From assembly GCF_000027225.1 (NCBI RefSeq), contig NC_013892.1, positions 2,728,001 to 2,792,000 of the forward strand: a stretch of 64,000 bases of DNA, given 5' to 3'. Below the pieces are notes generated by a model. The model was not told where the DNA came from. It saw only the letters and a list, made by a program, of their open reading frames with translations, and did not search any database. Both the position numbers and the translations under genes were made by a program. The stretch comes from Xenorhabdus bovienii SS-2004 (lineage in GTDB: Bacteria > Pseudomonadota > Gammaproteobacteria > Enterobacterales > Enterobacteriaceae). Below, one piece after another: positions 17,628 through 26,792 of this stretch (the first letter of the stretch is position 1; each line of letters starts with the position of its first letter).

Positions 17628-18035
17628 ATGCATCAAAAAAATTCAGCTATTTTTGAATTACTCAAAAATCTCGAAATCAGCCTGCATAAAGAAAAAAGAA
17701 ATAATATCGATTGGCTAAACACTATCTTGCATGATGATTTTCTAGAAATCGCAAAATCGGGTTATGTTTATTCTAAAAAAGTCGTAATCGATGAATTAAC
17801 CACAGAATTTAAAATGGTCTTGCCAATATTTTCGCAGGATTTTAACATCAAATGGCTGGATAAAAATATTGCACTGATTACCTATCAATCCTACGAAATA
17901 AATAAATCAGGCCATCCATTCAATAAAGCGCTTCGTTCATCTATTTGGCAATTATCTGTATCCGGTACATGGCAACTTAGGTTCCATCAGGGAACAATCA
18001 TGGCAGCCCAACCGCTCAGCAATATCACGCTGTAG
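17628..18035 (+). CDS. SnoaL/NTF2-like (DUF4440) protein
   Basis: A 135-residue protein with the NTF2-like cone-fold pattern: LEISLHKEKRNNIDWLNTIL as the first helices, HDDFLEIAKSGYVYSKKVVI, and the C-terminal RSSIWQLSVSGTWQLRFHQG, which is the standard DUF4440 ending (W-x-W-x-x-x-FHQGT). Such proteins bind or isomerise small hydrophobic molecules; the specific role is unknown. A GGAG site lies seven bases before the ATG. Confidence 0.75.
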   Translation: MHQKNSAIFELLKNLEISLHKEKRNNIDWLNTILHDDFLEIAKSGYVYSKKVVIDELTTEFKMVLPIFSQDFNIKWLDKNIALITYQSYEINKSGHPFNKALRSSIWQLSVSGTWQLRFHQGTIMAAQPLSNITL

Positions 18036-18043
18036 GTAAAAAA

Positions 18044-18064
18044 ATGGCCCTGGATCCGGGCCAT
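18044..18064 (-). terminator. Rho-independent terminator for cycA
   Basis: Stem ATGGCCC/GGGCCAT (7 bp, 7-base loop). Read on the minus strand it is followed by eight T residues, placing it just after the permease gene. Confidence 0.75.
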
Positions 18065-18088
18065 TGATTAATTAGGATTGATCCTTAC

Positions 18089-19495
18089 TCAGCGATAAAG
18101 GCGAGTTCTGCGTTTTTTCACAATCTGGAACCCGATCACTAAAATAATGAACCAGACTGGTGTGGCGATTAATGCCTGTCGGGTATCTGGCTGCAAGGAC
18201 AGTAATACCAGTACAAAAGCAAAGAAAGCCAAACACAGCCATGACATAACGATGCCAAAAGGCATTTTATAAATAGATGCCTTATGCAGCGCAGGGCGGC
18301 GTTTCCGATAAACCAGGTAGGAACACAAAATCATGCTCCAGATAAACATGAACAGAGTAGCAGAAACGGTTGTCACCAGTGTAAAGACCCGCATCACATC
18401 AGGAATAAAATAAATCAGAATGACGCCAAAAGAGAGGCATAAGCAGGTAAAGATCAATCCCGATGCAGGAACCGAACGGCGGGATAAACGACTAAACTGC
18501 TTCGGTGCATCCCCTTCTTTCGCCAAACCAAATAACATCCGGCTAGTAGAAAAAACCCCACTGTTTGCCGAAGATGCCGCAGAAGTCAGCACTACAAAAT
18601 TCACAATGCTGGCCGCAGCCGGTAGCCCAATCAGGACAAACAGCCCCACAAACGGACTTTTATCCGTAACAACCGAACGCCAGGGCGTGACTGACATAAT
18701 CACAATCAGAGCCAGCACATAGAATGTGATAATCCGGATCGGAATGGCATTAATTGCTTTTGGCAGGGATTTCATCGGATCTTTGGTTTCTGCGGCGGCG
18801 GTTCCCACCAATTCAATACCGACAAAAGCAAATATCGCAATCTGAAATCCGGCAAAAAACCCACTCAGCCCCATCGGGAACATACCACCATCATTCCAGA
18901 CGTTGGATAATGCAGCAGTATGCCCCGCAGGAGATTGAAAATGGGTGCCAATCAAAATACCGCCTATGACAATCAGAGCAACAATCGCAACGATTTTGAT
19001 CATGGCAAACCAGAATTCCAGCTCTCCGAACAATTTTACCGTCGCGAGATTCAATGTCAGCAATATCAAAACGCACAATAGCGAAGTTGCCCACTCAGGA
19101 AAGTCAGGCGTCCAATAACTGACATAAGAGGTAATCGCGACAACATCAGCAACGCCAGTAATTACCCAGCAAAACCAGTAAGTCCAACCCACAAAAAAAC
19201 CGGCCCACGGCCCTAGCAAGTCTGCCGCAAAATCACTGAACGATTTATAGTGCAGATTGGAGAGTAATAGCTCGCCCATTGCGCGCATAACAAAAAACAA
19301 CATAAATCCGATGATCATATATACAAAGATGATCGATGGCCCCGCAAGAGAGATGGTCTTGCCTGATCCCATAAACAGACCAGTCCCTATAGCACCACCA
19401 ATTGCTATAAGCTGTATATGTCGATTAGTGAGACTTCTCTGTAGATGCGAGCCTTCAGTTTCAGGTGTGTGGGTAGATTGTATTTTTTCTTCCAT
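18089..19495 (-). CDS. cycA: D-serine/D-alanine/glycine transporter
   Basis: A 468-residue APC-superfamily permease with 12 predicted helices. Long blocks are almost identical to E. coli CycA as remembered: SLTNRHIQLIAIGGAIGTGL, FVGIELVGTAAAETKDP and TSAASSANSGVFSTSRMLF. CycA imports glycine, D-alanine, D-serine and D-cycloserine across the inner membrane by proton symport. The amphipathic amino acid permease signature is intact and no truncation is seen. A terminator follows. It is one of the clearest vertically inherited genes in the left half of the window. Confidence 0.95.
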   Translation of the reverse strand: MEEKIQSTHTPETEGSHLQRSLTNRHIQLIAIGGAIGTGLFMGSGKTISLAGPSIIFVYMIIGFMLFFVMRAMGELLLSNLHYKSFSDFAADLLGPWAGFFVGWTYWFCWVITGVADVVAITSYVSYWTPDFPEWATSLLCVLILLTLNLATVKLFGELEFWFAMIKIVAIVALIVIGGILIGTHFQSPAGHTAALSNVWNDGGMFPMGLSGFFAGFQIAIFAFVGIELVGTAAAETKDPMKSLPKAINAIPIRIITFYVLALIVIMSVTPWRSVVTDKSPFVGLFVLIGLPAAASIVNFVVLTSAASSANSGVFSTSRMLFGLAKEGDAPKQFSRLSRRSVPASGLIFTCLCLSFGVILIYFIPDVMRVFTLVTTVSATLFMFIWSMILCSYLVYRKRRPALHKASIYKMPFGIVMSWLCLAFFAFVLVLLSLQPDTRQALIATPVWFIILVIGFQIVKKRRTRLYR

Positions 19496-19706
19496 AATTG
19501 TATCCCATTTATTCTCACAGCATGGAGCTAGACTTAATCCCCTCAGGCTGTGTTTAAGCTATCATTGTGACATAGACAGCCAAGGAATTAACAGAGGGAT
19601 TTCAATTGAAAAGAGAGATGCTGACATTTCAATCTAGGGAATCTCCAAAAACTTTTCACAGCGACCAAATTGAGTAAAATACAGACTGCGTTGTATTAGA
19701 TTCATA

Positions 19707-20051
19707 TTATTTCCTGAGATTGACGATAAAAGGTGCGTCGTTCAACAAACTTGAATCAAGGATTTCCCACCACAGAGATTGCTCGGTGCGGATTTTTTCC
19801 CATTCGGGATCTTTGCAGAGTTTTGACACCGCACTGCGGTACTGTCCCCACGCGGCTTCGTCGGCGAATGTAACGTAATGTTCCAGACAATGGACGTTAT
19901 CGCCAATAGTGCGGACATACCAACGGCGTTCTCCAGTCATTTCTAGTGTACGGTAGAACCATTCGTCGCGTTTTTCCACCCAATGCCAAAATGCGGTCAT
20001 ATCCAAATGGGCTTTTTGTGTCGGTTTCAGTAAATACATCAGATGCAGCAT
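19707..20051 (-). CDS. NIPSNAP/ABM-like small protein, third gene of operon
   Basis: A 114-residue protein starting MLHLMYLLKP with a ferredoxin-like alpha-beta pattern: FWHWVEKRDEWFYRTLEM, CLEHYVTFADEAAWGQYRSA and KIRTEQSLWWEILDSSLL. It resembles NIPSNAP or antibiotic-biosynthesis-monooxygenase-like proteins, but I see no cofactor motif. The ATG at 20051 has AAGGAG spaced correctly; the earlier ATG at 20066 overlaps that site. It follows the FemAB-like gene after about 10 bp, so it is the last gene of a three-gene transcript. Confidence 0.55.
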   Translation of the reverse strand: MLHLMYLLKPTQKAHLDMTAFWHWVEKRDEWFYRTLEMTGERRWYVRTIGDNVHCLEHYVTFADEAAWGQYRSAVSKLCKDPEWEKIRTEQSLWWEILDSSLLNDAPFIVNLRK

Positions 20052-20062
20052 CAGGTTCTCCT

Positions 20063-21208
20063 TCAATCAAGCAGCGCCCAGTCGTGGGTCAGGTGTGTGC
20101 CGAATTGTTGTTGGTAATGTTGGTAAAAAAGGCGGTTATAGTCTTCACATTCACTTATTGATAGAGGGACGGCATTTTCGAACAGCAACAGCGCGGCGAG
20201 CGGCTCTATTTTTGCACCACGCCGCGTTTTGGCTCTAAGGGCGGAGATGGACAGCCGGCATTCACGGATCCCGTTTTTCGCCGCGTAATCTAATGAGGAG
20301 TAATAGTTCAGCACGAAATAACGGAAGTCGTTATCGTCTATCTGATAATTCGAACCGTAATAACGGGCATGAAGGGTTTCACCAAAACGGTAGAAGATGG
20401 TTACCCCCAGGATCTGCTCATCGCGTTTGGCTACAGCAGCCACCGCGGTGTTGATGACTGAGGATTTTTTTTGTCCATCAAATATGCGCTGCATCCAGTC
20501 AATACCTTGATGGCTACCGTATTTTCCCCGGTTATTAGCAATAAGTTCTGCCGCCGCCTCCAGTAGATAATCGTCCAGTCGGCACCATTCCACCCGGTTT
20601 CCTAAGCGGGCAAAAGCAGCCAGTTCCGCGTTGGCTCTTACCCTGTGGTGGGAGCATAATTGTTGTAATTGCGAATCAAGCCCCCCGGCCGGTACCGATA
20701 GGGTCGCTTCCCCTGAATGCATCAATACCCGAGCATGGGGATAGTAACGGGCAACCTCGAGGGCCTGATGCAGCGGCATAAAAGGCATAATCGTTGCGTA
20801 ATATCCCCGGGTCCCGGCCAACTGGGCAAGCATTTCAGCCATGGTCGACAATGTTTCACCCCGGCAGCTCCCCTGCACGCAGGGGATTTCATTGTGCGTG
20901 GAACGGCGGGCTCCGCCCCACAAGAAGGGGTATTGCCAAGGACCGTCCAATCCGGGGAAGTAGTCTGGCAGATAGAACAGCCCGGACTGATCTTCGCCAC
21001 CCCAGAGTGCGCAACCGCCTAACAATCCCGCATTGCCGTACAGTGTAAAAACGTCTCCCTTGCCCAAGGCGTAATCCAGTCCACCTAACCAGCCGTGACT
21101 GTGAAAAAAGTCATTATCGGAAACCAACGCATCCCACTCATGCCGGTCGATATGCTCAATGTCGGAAACTAAAGGGGAGAAGGCGGACTGGCCAACATTG
21201 ATTAACAT
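20063..21208 (-). CDS. FemAB/GNAT-fold (BioF2-like) protein
   Basis: A 381-residue protein. C-terminal half: SVINTAVAAVAKRDEQILGV, then LHARYYGSNYQIDDNDFRYF, YYSSLDYAAKNGIRECRLSI, the pattern of FemAB-like double-GNAT acyltransferases (PF13480/peptidogalycan-type proteins). These transfer acyl or aminoacyl groups onto amines. Start placed at the ATG of MLINVGQSAF, preceded by a G-rich site and overlapping the methyltransferase stop (ATGTTAA), so translation is coupled. The pairing with a methyltransferase suggests tailoring of a small molecule; inference only. Confidence 0.65.
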   Translation of the reverse strand: MLINVGQSAFSPLVSDIEHIDRHEWDALVSDNDFFHSHGWLGGLDYALGKGDVFTLYGNAGLLGGCALWGGEDQSGLFYLPDYFPGLDGPWQYPFLWGGARRSTHNEIPCVQGSCRGETLSTMAEMLAQLAGTRGYYATIMPFMPLHQALEVARYYPHARVLMHSGEATLSVPAGGLDSQLQQLCSHHRVRANAELAAFARLGNRVEWCRLDDYLLEAAAELIANNRGKYGSHQGIDWMQRIFDGQKKSSVINTAVAAVAKRDEQILGVTIFYRFGETLHARYYGSNYQIDDNDFRYFVLNYYSSLDYAAKNGIRECRLSISALRAKTRRGAKIEPLAALLLFENAVPLSISECEDYNRLFYQHYQQQFGTHLTHDWALLD

Positions 21209-21996
21209 GCATCCCCCCTTATACATTCAAGAATGGCGGCATGCGGGCATTGAACGTAGGATGAAAGATTCGGGATCAGGGTATTGACCGGCACATTCAA
21301 CGATTTCCAGTTTACCGTCTGAAAACCGACCTGTTGTAGCGTATTTTCCAGTGTCGGACGCGACCAATAGTAGGCCTGTATATTGATATCGTAAGGTGGC
21401 TGGCAGATATGAAGCCGAAGGGCGCTACCGTCCGTGCGCGGCTGCTCTTCAATCAGACGAAAGCCAAAGGGGCGATAATATTCGGGATCTGAATTGAAAT
21501 CAGGGTGGATAGGGAGTGTGAGCAGCCGCCCTCCTGGTTTTAATACCCTGGCCATGGTTTGGCTCATCGCCATTAAGTCCGCGTAGTTAGCCGCATAAGG
21601 CATCACATAAACAGCAAGGACTATATCGAAATATACGTTATAATCTTCATTAATCTTTGAAATATAGTGAATTCTGCGCTGGTCTTTTTCCTCACGTCGG
21701 CGGGCATAACTAAGCATGCCTTCGGAAATATCATAGCCGACAATGCGTTTTGTGCCCCGTTCATTCAACCAACGTGAAATTACGCCAGGCCCACACCCGA
21801 AATCCAGAACATTTAAACTGGAGAGATCTCCAAGTAATTTTGCTAACGTTGGAAGCTCTAATTCCTGGCGATAAGGCCAAGAAGTCATTCTTTCATAGAG
21901 TTCTGCGTACTTATCAAACGTGGCCGGGTTAAATTTAGGTAAATTAGCCTGTTTTTCCCTGACAGATAAAGAGTCCGAAGATGGAGCTAAACGCAT
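21202..21996 (-). CDS. SAM-dependent methyltransferase
   Basis: A 264-residue class-I methyltransferase. SAM-binding motif I is NVLDFGCGPGVISRW near residue 65, followed by the acidic residue after strand 2 in IVGYDISEGML, motif post-I/II near FDIVLAVYVMPYAAN and motif III MARVLKPGGRLLTL. The substrate-binding part is short and the family resembles small-molecule methyltransferases. First gene of the operon with the FemAB-like and NIPSNAP-like genes. The region upstream is IS debris, so the operon may be the surviving end of a larger cluster. Confidence 0.82.
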   Translation of the reverse strand: MRLAPSSDSLSVREKQANLPKFNPATFDKYAELYERMTSWPYRQELELPTLAKLLGDLSSLNVLDFGCGPGVISRWLNERGTKRIVGYDISEGMLSYARRREEKDQRRIHYISKINEDYNVYFDIVLAVYVMPYAANYADLMAMSQTMARVLKPGGRLLTLPIHPDFNSDPEYYRPFGFRLIEEQPRTDGSALRLHICQPPYDINIQAYYWSRPTLENTLQQVGFQTVNWKSLNVPVNTLIPNLSSYVQCPHAAILECIRGDAC

Positions 21997-22106
21997 AATA
22001 ATTCACCAATTACTCGTGATAATACAATAAATTAACAGTTTAATCTCTTACGACTTCGCCTATTTTTGCTCAAGGCAAATATGGACTGGAAAGAGTAAAA
22101 TCTGTC

Positions 22107-22320
22107 GGTTCTGTCGCATTAGCGGAACATCGGATAAGCGCCTCTGTTTTTGAGCAAATCCAGAACGATGTCCCTGATCCGAAACGCATTTAAACGCCTC
22201 CATTACTCTGTCGATATCATGGCCCAATGCTGTCCTACGCTCTGAGCCTGCGCAATCTCGAGGAAATGAGGACGGAGCGGGGAATTAAGGTTAATCACGA
22301 TACCGTATTAATTATGTTAT
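22107..22320 (+). mobile_element. IS6-family element, 5' remnant
   Basis: Begins with the IS6-type end GGTTCTGTCGCATTA. From the ATG at 22168 the frame reads MSLIRNAFKRLHYSVDIMAQ, then a deletion/frameshift, then YALSLRNLEEMRTERGIKVN, the N-terminal helix-turn-helix region of IS6/IS26-like transposases. The catalytic domain is gone. Nonfunctional. Confidence 0.75.
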
Positions 22321-22609
22321 TTAATGAATATAAGGAATGTCATCAGGTGATATCATTAAATTTACTTTTTTCAAAGTTATTTTACTTTCACGAAAACGGC
22401 GACATTCCATCATAAATTTGTAATTTTTTCATCATCATGTGGTGAATTGCACTCTTGGTTTTCCATACTAATTACATAGTTCTCACTATAAATAATTTAA
22501 TTTAATTTAATTTAAATAGAAATTTCATTTTTTATTATTTTAATAACTATTTATGATGGTTATCCATATAAAATAAAATTTTCTAATAATTATTTAAGTA
22601 TCTTCAGAG

Positions 22610-22850
22610 GGTTCTGTCGCATTAAGGTGAGGTCAGGTAATATGGTTCTGTTGCATTAACAGAGAAAGTCTGAGTCAATGTGGAGTTGGTTTGCTTTTTA
22701 TTCAGCCAATCGATAAAACATCTCTGCCGGTGACAATGTCATATCTTCGGATTGTGAGTATTGTCCTTTACGCAGCATCGAAACGAGTTCTGTCCTCAGG
22801 GGTTACGCATGAAATTTTGGTAGGCTAAAATTGATTAAATAACCGCGCTT
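22610..22850 (-). mobile_element. IS6-family element, 3' remnants
   Basis: Two further IS6-type ends (GGTTCTGTCGCATTA at 22610 and GGTTCTGTTGCATTA at 22644) lie 34 bp apart. Inward of the second, the minus strand encodes ELVSMLRKGQYSQSEDMTLS followed by PAEMFYRLAE and a stop, the C-terminus of an IS6-type transposase. This shows at least two overlapping IS6 insertions that later decayed. DNA between 22320 and 22610 is AT-rich without a gene. Confidence 0.65.
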
Positions 22851-23007
22851 CCATGTAGCCATTATTCCACCCGGCTGATTTCCTTCGGACACTCAAACTC
22901 AACTTACTTATGATTCTGCTATAACTCAGCGATCACTTGAAGGGAACTCAGTCCGGTTTTTGCGATCTGATTAATCGCCAAATCAAAAAAATCCCAAAAT
23001 AGACTGA

Positions 23008-23395
23008 GTGATGCCAATCATAGCACCCATACCCCGAAGTGAACGACGTCAGATGAAAAAATTTATTCATAAAACCTGGGATAAAGATTATGCACGCCGA
23101 CTCATGGCACTCTTAATGTTACATGAAGGAAAAACCGTTTCTGCCCTCTCCAGAGCCCTTCATTGTTCACGTTTTTCGGTTAATCGTTGGATAAATTGGT
23201 TTACGTTGTATGGGCTGGAAGGATTAAAAAGTTTACCGTCAGGAAGACCTGCGATCTGGAATTTAGCGCCACTTTTTTTAGTTTGCTGTCGTTCTTATTA
23301 CAGCACTCCCCGCAGTATTTTGGCTGCCTGCGTTCACGTTGGAGTATTGAGCTGATTACTTGGATAATCAGAGAGATATTGTATGGTACGTAACA
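23008..23395 (+). pseudogene. IS630-type transposase N-terminal fragment
   Basis: Starts MMPIIAPIPRSERRQMKKFI, then ARRLMALLMLHEGKTVSALS and SRFSVNRWINWFTLYGLEGL, the DNA-binding half of a second IS630 lineage (the one with IAPIxRxERR at its start), unlike the three intact copies. A frameshift near 23260 moves the reading into the frame giving LLQHSPQYFGCLRSRWSIEL, and the rest is missing. Dead remnant. Confidence 0.72.
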
Positions 23396-23568
23396 ATCTT
23401 CAAGATCAAAAAAATAGTTTATGAAGCATATGATATGCTTTGTCACGCAAACCCAAAATCATATATTCTGAATTATAAGAAAATATTTCGTTGATTATAA
23501 CTCTCATCTAAATCTTAAAACACATCAACAATTTTTAACCCGCAGTCTCCCGCGAGTTAATCATTCCT

Positions 23569-23657
23569 TTACTTTGCCTGTTTACCCATTTCAACACCAT
23601 CCACCTCATTCTGCTTCAAATTCCACACCAGCTCTGTCGGCATCTGGACACGGACGT
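23569..23657 (-). pseudogene. Tail-fibre C-terminal remnant
   Basis: About 29 codons read DVRVQMPTELVWNLKQ and end EMGKQAK-stop. The VRVQMP block matches the C-terminus of the tail fibre at 43179 (FVSVRVQMPATEDKE). It shows a prophage tail-fibre gene once lay here next to cassette copy B. Confidence 0.5.
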
Positions 23658-23731
23658 CTAATTAATCTTTTAGGAGATCAGCCCCACGAGGTAGCATCAG
23701 CCATAAGCTGATTCCTCAAAGATTCATTCCT

Positions 23732-24147
23732 TTAACCAATCAAGGGAATGGGTAAAGAAATATTGACTTTAATTTCAATCATTGACTAATTATTGAACGT
23801 TATTGGATTATTGTTAGGTGGAGCTAATATTATTAAGCTTATTAATCTTTCGATAATAACGTTACACGTGGAGAGTAATATGAAAAAATATATTCTTTCT
23901 GGCCTACTGGCAGGCGCTACGCTTTTAGTTTCAATGCAGTCTTATGCCCTGGCCTGTAATATATTCCCCCCAGATAGCCCAGCATGGAAAGCTTGCACGG
24001 AAATCTGCAAACTGCTACCCCTTGGTATTCCAATTCCAATTTGTTTCTAATAACATCAAGTAGGACGGTTCATTCTTACCGTCCTACTCATAGTTCACCA
24101 ACACAGCCCCCTAACATACTTCTGCAATCCCAGTATCATTTGTTCTG
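23732..24147 (+). repeat. Dispersed small-peptide cassette, copy B
   Basis: Aligned by eye with copies A and C: the leader TTAACCAATCAAGGGAATGG, TTGTTAGGTGGAGC, the micropeptide gene, the hairpin TAGGACGG/CCGTCCTA at 24061-24087 and the outer block CCCAGTATCATTTGTTCTG. Flanks differ from the other copies (IS1 remnant downstream, tail-fibre remnant upstream). Confidence 0.75.
23880..24050 (+). CDS. Secreted cysteine-containing micropeptide, copy B
   Basis: A 56-residue precursor: signal peptide MKKYILSGLLAGATLLVSMQ, cleavage near SYALA, mature peptide with CNIFPPDSPAWKACTEICK and a proline-rich end PIPICF. Four cysteines in the mature part, same spacing as copy A up to the third, with a longer Pro/Gly segment before the last. 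Ribosome-binding site GGAGAGTAAT. The differences from copy A lie mostly in the mature part while the leader DNA is nearly unchanged. Confidence 0.68.
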   Translation: MKKYILSGLLAGATLLVSMQSYALACNIFPPDSPAWKACTEICKLLPLGIPIPICF

Positions 24148-24189
24148 GGTGGTACTTGAGGCCTGTCTCATCCCCAATATATCGCCGGA

Positions 24190-24345
24190 AGTCACTCATA
24201 GTATGAAGCAGATAGTGGCGCATGTATTTGGTGATCGCAGCAGGAAAAAAATTTACTCAACGTATTGAGAGAACTAAATTCACCCTTCGTATTCGGATAA
24301 AGAGGCTGAATTTAAAAACGGTAGGCTATTCCAAATCACTATCAA
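24190..24345 (+). mobile_element. IS1-family remnant
   Basis: Reads QIVAHVFGDRSRKK, an internal deletion, then FTQRIERTKFTLRIRIKRLN and TVGYSKS, which matches InsB of the two IS1 copies at 44.2-46.6 kb (IVAHVFGDRSRK, FTQRIERTNLTHRTRIKRLN). No intact ends. Decayed. Confidence 0.72.
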
Positions 24346-25028
24346 TTTATATCCACACCAAACTTTTGCATAAGCATTCTTTTTCCTTGCTCCGTCAATA
24401 TCAATTCACGGCTATCTAATTGTCTAATCGCCCATTTTTTCTGTAAAAATGTCTTAAACAACGAGGCACCCAGAAATCCGCCAATATGAAAATGCCGTTC
24501 ACTCCAATCAAGGCAAGAACAGGCAAATTTACGCCTTGACGAGGATTCAGCATCACAACACACGCCAATAGAAAGCAAAAAATCGTTCCCCCTCTGCGTC
24601 AATTGATAATCACGAGTCATCCAATGGTTCGTAAGCAGACTGTTATGGATTTTTACCGCAATTTCCCCTGCCATATGGTCATAGCAGGTTCGGAAAAAAC
24701 GCAGTGATTTTGGTGTGGAAATTATGGCGATATTCCTGTGATTGCGATTGGCAAAGTGCATCATGCTTTCCAGCAATGCAGCCACTTCTTCGCTGTGAAT
24801 TTTAAAATAACGATGCCGTCCCTGTTTAACGCAGATCACCAGTTTCCCTTCTGCCAATCGATTTAAATGAACACTGGCTGTCGAAGGTGCAACATCAGAT
24901 GCCGCACTTAATTCCGTTGCAGTATAAGCGCGACCATCCATCATCAGAAACAACATACGGGTACGAGTGCGATCTGCAAGCACCGCCGCAATCATCGCAA
25001 CGCTTTCTTCAAGGTTAAAGTCATTCAT
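24342..25028 (-). CDS. ArsR-family winged-helix regulator
   Basis: A 228-residue protein: N-terminal ArsR winged helix-turn-helix (AAVLADRTRTRMLFLMMDGR, then YTATELSAASDVAPSTASVHLNRL shortened in view, and GRHRYFKI wing, residues about 12-80) and a long C-terminal part with the cysteine cluster CCDAE and CSCLDW followed by HFHIGGFLGASL. The C-terminal part suggests ligand or redox sensing and is shared by regulators paired with a small monooxygenase gene, which is what lies divergently here, though truncated. The gene's 3' end abuts an IS1 remnant. Confidence 0.78.
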   Translation of the reverse strand: MNDFNLEESVAMIAAVLADRTRTRMLFLMMDGRAYTATELSAASDVAPSTASVHLNRLAEGKLVICVKQGRHRYFKIHSEEVAALLESMMHFANRNHRNIAIISTPKSLRFFRTCYDHMAGEIAVKIHNSLLTNHWMTRDYQLTQRGNDFLLSIGVCCDAESSSRRKFACSCLDWSERHFHIGGFLGASLFKTFLQKKWAIRQLDSRELILTEQGKRMLMQKFGVDIN

Positions 25029-25102
25029 ATTTCGTTAATTACCGAAGTAATAATGAAACCAGCAAGATATCTTAGCGTTTTCTGTCCTTCAAGGAGATAA
25101 TC

Positions 25103-25176
25103 ATGTTAGCTGTTATATTTGAGGTCGAAATCGCAGAAAACCAAAGTGATCGCTATTTTGATACCGCAGCCACATT
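25103..25176 (+). pseudogene. Truncated antibiotic-biosynthesis-monooxygenase-type gene
   Basis: Starts with a strong AAGGAG site and an ATG, giving MLAVIFEVEIAENQSDRYFD then TAA(T), the standard first strand and helix of ABM-domain proteins. It is cut after about 25 codons by the IS4 element beginning at 25177. Its divergent neighbour, the ArsR regulator, has probably lost its target. Confidence 0.65.
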
Positions 25177-25274
25177 CATATACAGGATCTTAAGCAATAA
25201 CGCGTTATTTTAGGTAGAAAAAAGGCTTCATTTATGATCTGATAATCGTCGCCAAACTCATATCAAAACCACGG

Positions 25275-25937
25275 ATGAAGCCTGTGACGATTATCGCTAT
25301 AAAACACCAGTTAATGCAATTCTTCAGTGACATTTCTTTGCAACATATTGCCTTCCAATGTGCGTTTATGAAACGCATCAGAAATATCGAGCCCCACGTG
25401 TTGATCCTCAGCCTTATCGCTGCACTGAGCACGGGTAAAATCACGTCTATTGCCCAGTTACACCAAAAATTTAATGGCCTGTGCCCGGATAAAAAGCAAC
25501 CAGTCAGTTACCGCCCCTTTTATAACCAGCTCCGTAAAGCGGCTTTTGTCGAATTTGTCAAAATATTGGTCAGATTTGCCATGGCGCAATGGGTGGAGAA
25601 ACAGGTCTCCTCACCCCAAAAACTCATGAAATTTAAACAGGTTATTCTCCAAGATGGGAGTTCGTTCAAAGTCCATTCTGCCCTGGCCGATGTTTTTCCC
25701 TATCGCTTCAGGACAACGGGGGCCGCGGTGGAATGTCACATGACAATGTCCTTGCTGACTCAGTCACCGGTAAAAATGACCGTGACCGCAGATACCGCCC
25801 CTGAGCGGGCTTACCTGCCTGTACCGGCGATGTTACGTGACCAATTATTATTGGCCGATGCCGGTTATGTCGACTTTGCGTATTTTGAGCAAGTGTCACT
25901 TTCCGGTGGTTCGTTTATTGTCAGGGGAAGCATGATC
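25275..25937 (+). pseudogene. IS4-family transposase, N-terminal part
   Basis: 221 codons starting MKPVTIIAIKHQLMQFFSDI. The first catalytic Asp is in KQVILQDGSSFKVH and the second in LLLADAGYVDFAYF, as in IS4 transposases. The frame is broken after IVRGSMI by an IS3 insertion at GATC. Across the insertion it continues in frame at 27387, so the break is simply the insertion. Confidence 0.85.
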
Positions 25938-25961
25938 TGACCCCAAAAAGTTAGACATATA

Positions 25962-26792
25962 TTATATCCCCATAATGGATTGAGTTCTGTGCTCAACCGG
26001 ACTCAATCCATTCAATTTAATTTTGATTCCGTCATGATTATAGTAATAAATATAATCGGTTATCGTCTTTTCCAACTCATCGATTGAGCTAAATTCCACT
26101 CCGTGATAACACTCAGATTTCAATATTCCAAAAAAACTCTCCATAGCGGCATTATCTAAACAGTTACCTTTGCGAGACATGCTTTGTATGAGCCCGTTTT
26201 CTGTTATTTGGTTCTGATAATGAATCATCTGGTACTGCCAACCCGGGTCGGAATGAATCAGGGGTTTCTCATGTGATTTCAGCTTTTCCATTGCATCAGA
26301 TAACATATTTTTAACCAAATCAAAGACCGGCTTACGGGAAGTTCGGAAAGCAACTATTTCTCTATTAAAGAGATCCATCATGGGTGACAGGTACAGCTTT
26401 TCCCCCCGGTGGTTAAATTCTGTGACATCTGTCACCCATTTCATATTAGGCTGTTCTGCTTCAAATTGACGGTGCAAGAGATTATCCGCAACAGAGCCGG
26501 TTTCTCTTTTGTATGAATAGTATTTTTTAGCCCTTATCCGCGATTTCAGCCCCATCGTCTGCATTAACCGCTGCACGCATTTATGATTTAAATGAATCTG
26601 TTGTTTTCTCAGTGCTAACGTTATCCGTCTGTACCCGTACCGACCTTTATGCTGATGATAAATATCATAGATATGGATTTTTACATCAGCATATTTATCT
26701 TTTTGCTGAGTCTTTTTCTGGTGGTAGTAGGATGTACTGCGTGATATCTCTGCAACCTTCAGTAAAGTTTTCAGCGGGAAAAATTGCCTCAA
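25962..26792 (-). CDS. IS3-family transposase OrfB (integrase domain)
   Basis: 276 residues with the retroviral-integrase-like DDE domain: WVTDVTEFNHRGEKLYLSPM (first Asp), PLIHSDPGWQYQM (second Asp) and NCLDNAAMESFFGILKSE (Glu). HTH_21-type N-terminus (YRRITLALRKQQIHLNHKCV). The start at 26792 is a TTG that overlaps the OrfA stop (TTGA), so OrfB is made by reinitiation or by frameshift fusion with OrfA. Confidence 0.88.
   Translation of the reverse strand: MRQFFPLKTLLKVAEISRSTSYYHQKKTQQKDKYADVKIHIYDIYHQHKGRYGYRRITLALRKQQIHLNHKCVQRLMQTMGLKSRIRAKKYYSYKRETGSVADNLLHRQFEAEQPNMKWVTDVTEFNHRGEKLYLSPMMDLFNREIVAFRTSRKPVFDLVKNMLSDAMEKLKSHEKPLIHSDPGWQYQMIHYQNQITENGLIQSMSRKGNCLDNAAMESFFGILKSECYHGVEFSSIDELEKTITDYIYYYNHDGIKIKLNGLSPVEHRTQSIMGI

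Noticed and set aside
22227..22415. 62-codon open frame resembling a protein start
   Set aside because: It is the second phase of a broken IS6 transposase that runs into AT-rich DNA.
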